From assembly GCA_037447655.1 (NCBI GenBank), contig JBBHKE010002856.1, positions 319,584 through 341,983 of the forward strand: a stretch of 22,400 nt of DNA, in the 5' to 3' direction. A model generated the notes under the pieces. It was not told where the DNA came from and ran no database searches. It was given only the letters and a program-made list of their open reading frames with translations. The position numbers and the translations under genes were made by a program. The stretch's first letter is position 1. The number at the start of each line of letters is the position of its first letter. Below, piece after piece: positions 16,962 to 22,400 of this stretch. The stretch comes from Zygnema cylindricum (lineage: Eukaryota; Streptophyta; Zygnematophyceae; Zygnematales; Zygnemataceae).

Positions 16962-17570
16962 TTACACCCCAACTCTTCTTTCCTTTCTTCCCTTTACTAA
17001 TTTGATGTTCAGCTCTTTGGAAATATACATCAACTGGTCGGCCATGGTATCTTTGATTTGCTCGAAAGCCTCCTCGCTCGTAGATAAGTTGTTTTTTACC
17101 GGTCTCTTGCGAGGGTCTTGGTTGCGTCTTAGAACCACCTTGGCACCAACCGCTTACCTAGGGAGTTGGGCTTTGGTGGCATCAATTATTACTTCAATAT
17201 TTTTAGTGGAAGATACTATTATTTTAGCTCATGCAATCTCTCAAGTAGACTAGGGTTGGCTCTCATTCCAACAAGCGTTATAGTCCTCTCGAATGCTTTT
17301 ACCAGTTGAGGCTCAAGTTGAAGTTCCAACGTTCTCTTCCCTCATCATTGGAATTCATTCACGCGTGCAACAACACATCATCGAAAAGGTAGCCGTCGCC
17401 AAATTGAACGATCTACTTCAAGCGCTCCCTGCAGCTGACGTGCGTAATCGACTTCGACCGTGTTCGGGGTCGGGGTCAGCGCTTAGCTTATTCTTACACC
17501 AATTTTCACTTCGCTCTGTTTATCTTATCCTTCATTTTCTGTTGCACTTCGCTTAAGTCTTCGCTTACCG
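16962..17570 (-). pseudogene. Decayed minus-strand coding region (unknown protein)
   Basis: On minus, consecutive stop-bounded pieces read as ordinary, mostly helical, charged protein. They are EDLSEVQQKMKDKINRAK (17563-17509), VDYARQLQGALEVDRSIWRR (within 17381-17482), VKAFERTITLVGMRANPSLL (17219-17341), STKNIEVIIDATKAQLP (17157-17228) and TSEEAFEQIKDTMADQLMYI (within 16962-17153). The last two share a frame, separated by one TAA (17154-17156); the others need frame changes. There are no GT-AG pairs that would explain the shifts neatly, so decay is more likely than introns. The plus strand has intact hydrophobic frames over the same DNA (17002-17253, 17293-17556), which I read as antisense shadows, though this is not certain. 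The family is not recognised; a retroelement gag-like or coiled-coil protein is possible. The region sits between the two direct repeats. Confidence 0.35.
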
Positions 17571-17614
17571 TACAATAAAAACTTTAGTAGTACAAAAAAA
17601 GTAATTATACAAAA

Positions 17615-17710
17615 GTATAACAATCATGAATTCAATACTTTGAATGCACCTTTTTGTCGTCATGTGAACGCATTTTGGCATTTTCTTTTTTTCGACCCCA
17701 GTGCAAGAGA
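17615..17710 (+). repeat. Dispersed repeat, copy 2
   Basis: This is the partner of 8085-8215. ATGAATTCAATACTTTGAAT, TTTTTGTCGTCATGTGAACG and CATTTTGGCATTTT appear in the same order and spacing. After about 17710 the similarity is lost. Confidence 0.7.
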
Positions 17711-17964
17711 ATCCAACCCGTCAAAAAACTTCATCAGATTTTGCCACACGACAAATTTTAGGGGAAAGTATCACCAAAATAACAAATGAAAAACGTCCCA
17801 CGCACGCGCCACACGATTGGGGAAATTTTAGGACGATGGAGTGTACTTGTTTTTTTTCTCGCTGCCTGTCACGCGTATGTACAAAAAATGACGAACATGT
17901 GCGTAAAAAAATATGTAGGGGTCTCAGATCTCCACTTTCATTCATGGGTCCTTTGCATAATTTT
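17711..17964. other. Unclassified stretch
   Basis: Overlapping frames on both strands (74-108 codons) have no consistent protein character. The only notable words are ACGCACGCGCCACACG and the start of the pyrimidine-rich lead of the right direct repeat. Confidence 0.3.
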
Positions 17965-18318
17965 GCGCCGTCGTCGCCTCTCCCCTCTCCTTCTCACATT
18001 ATCGATTTTCTCTCACAGTTACTATAATGAGGCACGACAATACTGGTATTAAAATAAAAATATTTAAAAAATAATTATTTTGGCTTCCTTTAGATATATT
18101 TTTATGGCAATTTAAGTGAAAAAAGTTGAAAAAACGAATCGGATAGCCATGGCGGAAAGTTCTTGATTTTGTGACGTCGACGTTGTCACAAGTGAGCATG
18201 GCGTCACAATGTCACATAACTTTAAACATCTTCAATGCCACAAATTTACAAAAATATAGGCGTCTACAACTATCGTTGTTTTTGTTGGCGTCACTAGTTG
18301 CTGGAAGTTTCGTAGTCT
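17965..18318 (+). repeat. Direct repeat, right copy
   Basis: This matches 16441-16740: pyrimidine-rich lead (CTCTCCCCTCTCCTTCTCAC), then AGCCATGGCGG, CAATGTCACA, CGTCTACAACTATCG, TTGTTTTTGT and GAAGTTTCGTAGTC. An insertion of AT-rich bases (about 18045-18110) separates lead and core. Several open frames overlapping it on both strands are not conserved in the left copy. Confidence 0.65.
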
Positions 18319-18676
18319 TCAACCGTTTAAAAGTTGTACCCACGTCTACAAACACAAGGCAAAGTTTCGACTTCATTTCTGCACAGAATATTCCCACCGG
18401 AAAAAAATTCACTTCCGCAACAGACAGGCGTTCGAATAATGTACGACTTTACGAGCACCGACTTTTTTGTTATCGGAAGTTCCTTGAAAACCGTACAAAC
18501 GACCTTCCTCAAAATATTTGAGGATATTGAAGCCGGGTCAAGGTTGCGCCTTTTTTTTAAATAAGCCAACAGTAAACCCAAAAGTTGACGAAGCAAAAAC
18601 AACATCCGAACGACTATTTCATTGTTTTCGCGAGAAAGAATTGTCCAACTTTGAACCACCGTCGTCGTCCTTGCAG

Positions 18677-18834
18677 GTTTGATTTCGCGCCTATATTTGA
18701 TGACGTTGAAGCGTGTGACGTGTCAGAGGACGCCTTTAATAAAAGCTACGTGCCAAAGTTTTGGTGTGAACAACACCTGCTTTCCGATGAGTTTTGGGAA
18801 AATCATCGGAAAGTGCAAAAAGTTACCAATGCTC
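18677..18834 (+). CDS. Orphan exon-like block, unknown protein
   Basis: An acceptor-like CGTCGTCCTTGCAG ends at 18676. The following frame reads FDFAPIFDDVEACDVSEDAF, then NKSYVPKFWCEQHLLSDEFW and ENHRKVQKVTNALV. A donor-like GTAGGA starts at 18835. The acidic, Trp-rich, helix-friendly composition and clean frame contrast with the repeats around it. The open frame runs on to TAA 18969-18971 but becomes Ser/Arg-rich and less convincing, so an exon ending near 18834 (or at GTAGTAAG near 18867) is preferred. No neighbouring exon was identified; a weak candidate lies upstream at 18440-18560 (FLKIFEDIEAG). I do not recognise the family. It may be a gene fragment or an exon of a gene with long introns. 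Confidence 0.35.
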
Positions 18835-19217
18835 TGGTAGGAATAGGCTATGGGGCGCTCTTCAAAGTAGTAAGAAGAATCTCACTACAATCCAAAATGT
18901 TGTTCTACGACCACCAGTGCAGGTGGAGGAGCAACAGTAGTAGTAGAAGTAGACATGATACACTCTCATAAGCTATCAAGAATCCTACCAAACAACTCTT
19001 TTCAAGTGCTCACCAATTCTTGCAAAAGCATCCAAACCTCACAAAACTATATCAGAATATAGGGTAACATAAACACTAACAACTCCCAAATTTCCAGCAC
19101 GATTGACCCGACAACACTCAAGATTTAATACTCAAAAGTTTCCCAAAAATTGTGTGCAGTTTTACTACTTGGAAGTCTAGATACATCATGTGTTCTTAGT
19201 CCTAAGTCTTATACTAG
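18835..19217. other. Stretch before the copia LTR
   Basis: No gene beyond the tail of the preceding frame. AGTAGTAGTAGAAGTAGA is a short triplet run (18935-18952). The last bases (ACTAG) would hold one copy of the target duplication of the retrotransposon, but the other flank is outside the window. Confidence 0.35.
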
Positions 19218-19649
19218 TGTTGTACCGGCAATACCACTGTACCTGAGAAGAACGTCAAGCTGCCAAGCTAATACTAAGCTACCACTGAGCTACTAGTGAG
19301 CTACCACTGAGCTACCACTAAGTTACCACTGAGCTACCCACTAAGTTGAGGTCCGTTGACTTGATTCGTATCAATCGCAGCTGCGTTGTCCGTACCAAGT
19401 CATATCCAAGATAACACTAGCTGCGTTGTCTGTGCGGATTATATCTAAAGTAACTGCAGCTGGGTTGTCCTGTATGTGTCGCAGCTTAGTTGCTGCGCTG
19501 CTCTGTCTGCATTGCAGCTGCACTGATGCATTGCTCTGCTGCGCTGCTCTGCTGCTGCGCTGCTCTGTCTGCATAGCAACTGCGCTGCTGCATTGCTCTG
19601 CTGCTGCGTTGCTTTGTGTGCTGAGACTGAAAGCTTTCCAAAAACAACA
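19218..19649 (-). mobile_element. 3' LTR of Ty1/copia retrotransposon
   Basis: On the minus strand the LTR starts TGTTGTTTTTGG at 19649, directly after the purine tract AGGGGAG, and ends in CAACA at 19218. This gives about 432 bp with TGTTG/CAACA ends, as expected of copia LTRs. It carries three tandem repeats: an 11 bp AGCTACCACTG repeat (19276-19346), a 39-40 bp AGCTGCGTTGTC repeat (19379, 19419, 19458), and a CTGCTGCGCTGCTCTG-type CAG/CTG-rich block (19486-19620). The other LTR lies beyond the window, so the boundary rests on end motifs and position only. Long frames over the CTG block are artefacts. Confidence 0.6.
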
Positions 19650-19657
19650 CTCCCCTA
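19650..19657 (-). promoter_or_regulatory. Polypurine tract of the copia element
   Basis: On minus, TTTAGGGGAG immediately precedes the LTR start TGTTG. It has the position and composition of the plus-strand priming site of LTR retrotransposons. It is about 150 bases after the RNase H frame ends. Confidence 0.6.
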
Positions 19658-19809
19658 AAGCTTTAGACTCAGTATACTGGAGCAGCTGCGATGACAAACT
19701 AGCGCAGCATCGCAGCATAGTTGTATAGCCATTAGCAAGTCACCTAGTCCCACCACATCTCAATGTTGGACTTAGCGCAGTATCGCAGTATTGCAGTATA
19801 GCAACTCAA

Positions 19810-20664
19810 CTATTCCCTTAGTCCCACAGCGTCTTTGCGATACTTCAGTTTAGGAGCGGGAAGAGCTTTAGTGAGCATATCAACAATCATTTTTGCATTT
19901 GGCAAATAACATAATTTAATCACTCTAGTGAACACTTTTTCTATTTTAAAGTGTACATCCATGTGTTTGCATTTGAAGTGATGACTCGGGTTAGATGCAA
20001 TGGCAATGGCAGCGTGGTTATCACAGTAGATCACCTATGGACAAATGTGCTTGTATCCTAGTTCTTGTAACATGGATTTTACCAATAAGAGTTCTTTCAG
20101 GGTCGAGATTGCTGCCATATATGTTAACTCCATTGTCGACTGTGCTGTAACCTTTTGAAGTTTGCTGCTCCAACAGCAAGTCCTGTTCCCCATTTGTAGA
20201 ACAAATCCCGTGGTGGACTTCGGCTTGGTATGTCGCCATAGCTTGCATCACTCCACGTTTGCAATTTTACTTCTCCTCCGCCTAGTGTGGGTTTGAGGTC
20301 TTTGGTTCCTGCCAAATATCTTAATACTCTCCTTGCTGCATCAAAATCAGATTTTCTCGGATTCTCTAGACTTTGCTCAGTACCCCATCTGCTGCAGCAA
20401 TGTCAGGACGGGTACAGTTTATGAAATATATAAAGCTCCCACTATCTATCTATAAGGTATCACTGACAGAGGATCATTCTCCCCTAACTCTAAATACTCG
20501 CTAACAATGACCCCGCTTGTGTCTCTTCTCCCTCTAACTTCTGCCGAAACTCCATTGGAGTTAACCATACTTTTGCCCCCCGCATTCCATACTCATCTAA
20601 CATGTTTCCAATAGCCTCTTTTTGAGTCACTTTTATCACTTTCTTATTTTATTTCCCTCTCTAC
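19810..20664 (-). pseudogene. Copia pol: RNase H domain and RT/RNase H linker, broken
   Basis: RNase H of a Ty1/copia polyprotein degrades the RNA strand of the RNA-DNA hybrid. On minus, the C-terminal part (20034-19810) reads YCDNHAAIAIASNP with a KHMDVHF block and ends MLTKALPAP and a short tail, all typical of copia. Upstream pieces in other frames show WSDASYGD (catalytic Asp region), RYLAGTKDLKP and CTRPDIAAA. At least four frame changes and several stops (for example the TAG before the CDNHAAI piece, 20035-20037) separate them. Part of the linker (20345-20640) is barely readable. Non-functional. Confidence 0.85.
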
Positions 20665-21091
20665 TTAGATACCCAAAATAAACTTTGCCTCACCGAAGTC
20701 TTTCATCTCGAATCGTGAGTTTAGAGGAGTTTTGATTTTGTTTATTTCAGTCATTGATTTGCTAATTAATAGAAAAACATCTACATACACCGCTATATAC
20801 ACTATCTCATTTTCACCCTTTAGAACGTAGACAGAGTGATCAGAACTTATCATTTGAAATTCTAGACTAGATAAGAATTCATCAAGCTTCAGATTCCATT
20901 GCCTACGGGCCAGTTTTAGGCCGTACAAAGATTTTAACAGTTTGCATACTAAGTGCTATTTTCTTGGTTCTGCATACATATCAGGCTGTTGCATGTAAAT
21001 GGTTTCTTCTAGTTCTCCATGCAAAAACGTCGTCTTTACATCCATCTGATGCATTTCCATATCTTCTAAAGTAGCTAGGGACAGCAAAATC
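20665..21091 (-). pseudogene. Copia pol: reverse transcriptase catalytic part, mutated
   Basis: On minus, 20928-20665 reads YGLKLARRQWNLKLDEFL, SSDHSVYV, IAVYVDVFLL and FGEAKFILGI, matching the copia RT palm. The catalytic YVDD box is YVDV (about 20791-20780), so the second metal-binding Asp is gone. Just upstream (21060-20945) another frame shows MDVKTTFLHGELEETIYMQQ, ending in a TAG after AEPRK. Frame breaks at about 21092-21115 and about 20945 separate the pieces. GLK is followed by LARRQW instead of the usual QAPRQW. Confidence 0.88.
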
Positions 21092-21868
21092 CTAACAGTC
21101 AGAAAATCTTACAACCGGAGAAAATATTTCTTCAAAATCGATTCCTTCCTTTTGATTGTAGCCCTTTGCCACAAGTCTGGCCATATAGCGTTCAATGGTG
21201 TTATCAAAATTTAACTTCACCTTGAATACCCTTCTGCTGCCGATCGCTTTTCGGTCCGGAGGAAGGTCCACAAGCTCCCATGTTTGTGCCTCCATGATGG
21301 ACTTCATTTCGTCGTTTGCTGCCTCGATCCAGTGATTTCGCTCCGGTGATGAGAAGGCCTCTTGGATGGTCAAGGGCTCCCCTGAGGTTGGCGAGTAGGC
21401 AACGTGAGAGCTTGCTTGTAGGCAGCTGCTGGATCTTCTTCCTCCTGGAAATTCTGAGGCTGAGATCGTTGGATGCCGCGCATTGCGTTGATTGCGCTGG
21501 TTGCGATATGTGTGTATTGACCGCTGTTGTTCCAGTTGGAACTGAACTTGTTGAGGAACTTGCAGAGAGGTGGACTCCGGAGTCACCACTGGAGAATTTT
21601 GCATCTGCGTGACAATTTCTTGCATGCAATCTAAAATGACATATTCCTGTACTTTTTGCTGCCTTTGTTGCTCTGTCATTTGAAATAAATCTATGGAGTC
21701 AAGCTCATCTTTTACAATAATATTCCGTGCTACAACTATTTTCTGCCTCTCCAACACAAAGACTCTATAAGCTTTTGAGTGATCATCACATCCTAACAGA
21801 ATACCCAGTAATCCATTTGGTTCCATTTTCCATGGTTCCATTTTCCATCTAGCTGTAGACGTATCCAA
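21092..21868 (-). pseudogene. Copia pol: integrase C-terminal region, linker and RT N-terminus
   Basis: This is a 258-codon open stretch on minus. Residues 1-55 match the copia integrase C-terminal region (GILLGCDDHSKAYRVFV, then VARNIIVKDE). Residues 60-170 are a Gln/Ser-rich linker. Residues 175-258 are the RT N-terminus (WIEAANDEMKSI, TWELVDLPPDRKAIGSRRVF, ARLVAKGYNQKEGIDFEE, FSPVVRF). The frame is lost within SPVVRFSDC. A 15 bp tandem duplication (starting 21819 and 21834) repeats five residues in frame. The frame continues upstream past the Met into the integrase; it is one part of a polyprotein, not a gene with its own start. Confidence 0.88.
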
Positions 21869-22400
21869 GATAAAACATTGACTACCAAAGACCTTGAAAT
21901 GGCTAACATCTGGTTTGCTACCTGTCCAGATATCGTAAGGAGTAGTTTTTACCGATCTTGATCCTATCCTATTTTTAATATAAACTGCACAATTGAGAGC
22001 CTCAACCCAGAATTTCGAATCCCATTTTTATCCGCGAGCATCGACCTAGAGCTCTCCGTGAGAGTTCTGTTTAATCTCTCCGACACCCCATTTTGTTTCG
22101 GTGAATATGGAACAGTCAATAGATGACTTATTCCCTCCTCGAGTAAAAAGGTTTCAAATTCCTTTGATGTATACTCACCACCATTGTCCGATCTGAGCTG
22201 CAAAATAGGTAAATTATGAAGCTTTTCAACCCATGCTTTATAGTGTTTGAAGTGACCAAACACTTTGCTCTTTTCTTTCATGAATTAAACTTTTAAAAAC
22301 CTAGAGAAATCATCTATAAATGTGACCATATATTTCATCCCCCCGGCAGATGGATCCTTCGCAGGACTAAAAACATCCGAATGAATTTGTTGTAAAAGTT
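21869..22400 (-). pseudogene. Copia pol: integrase catalytic core, broken, runs off the window
   Basis: Integrase inserts the retrotransposon DNA into the host genome. On minus from the window edge, a frame reads HSDVFSPA and [10 protein letters not shown] (first two catalytic Asp region). It stops at a TAA just before FMKEKSKVF, and continues after it with LRSDNGGEYTSKEFE, SHLLTVPYSPKQNGVSERLN (third catalytic residue, Glu) and TESSRSMLADKN. Near 22020 the frame shifts, and the end (FWVEALNCAVYIKNR, FKVFGSQCF) is in the frame of the next piece. At least one stop and one frameshift make it non-functional. Gag, protease and the 5' LTR lie beyond 22400. Confidence 0.88.

Noticed and set aside
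18171-18659. Overlapping frames of 66-116 codons on both strands, one with a hydrophobic segment
   Set aside because: They start inside the right direct repeat and are not conserved in its left copy. No splice or start signal favours one.
19371-19728. Cys/Leu/Ala- and Ser/Gln-rich frames of 100-115 codons
   Set aside because: They come from the CTG/CAG-rich repeats of the copia LTR.
1-22400. CRISPR arrays, rRNA genes, telomeric TTTAGGG arrays or bacterial operons
   Set aside because: None seen. Repeats are contiguous satellites or dispersed elements without regular unique spacers, and the coding pieces are split or decayed eukaryotic types.

Overview
The window looks like intergenic, repeat-dominated nuclear DNA of a eukaryote. 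Features such as CRISPR arrays or bacterial operons are absent. Open frames are short. Microsatellites, minisatellites, inverted-repeat (MITE-like) elements and a decayed Ty1/copia retrotransposon fill most of the sequence. The few credible coding stretches are split by GT-AG introns or broken by stops. One split S1 domain most resembles S1 domains of plastid EF-Ts/ribosomal proteins, so a green-lineage host (alga or plant) is my best guess. That is inference, not proof. A run of 10 Ns (16171-16180) marks an assembly gap.

Layout. About 240-2600 is a fold-back element: two long inverted arms (about 300-840 and 2020-2570) enclose a 54-56 bp minisatellite made of ACT/AGT/CAG-type triplets. About 3286-3923 holds two inverted copies of a MITE family whose ends begin ACACCG and continue with an AATCGC core. 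Further members or ends of this family lie at 12232-12255, 13178-13665, 15361-15391 and 15424-15635. About 4557-5158 carries two phase-0 exons of an S1 RNA-binding domain, and their intron contains a fresh 188 bp tandem duplication. About 5160-8350 is AT-rich and mostly featureless, with degenerate repeats. At 8355-8724 a pyrimidine tract leads into a GC-rich 79-codon frame that stops where an AT-rich satellite begins. A 660 bp GAT array (9545-10207) follows, then (at 11140-11612) four tandem copies of a unit carrying two short hairpins.

About 12060-16170 is a nest of old mobile DNA: short tandem repeats, a 488 bp MITE, and three diverged copies of one larger unit (13660-14330 and 14440-15090 on plus, 15780-16170 on minus). 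About 16440-18320 has two diverged direct repeats bracketing a decayed minus-strand coding region. About 18677-18834 is an orphan exon-like block. From 19218 to the right edge lies the 3' part of a copia element on the minus strand: a TGTTG...CAACA LTR, then RNase H, reverse transcriptase and integrase in reverse order. It has several frameshifts and stops and a mutated YVDD active site, so it is dead.

I see no intact full-length gene. The S1 exons and perhaps the 8485-8724 frame are the only candidates for parts of living genes. The most unusual structures are the hairpin array at 11140-11612, the AGG(G)-centred hairpins in the fold-back arms, and the three-copy unit at 13660-16170 with a possible ancestral reading frame.
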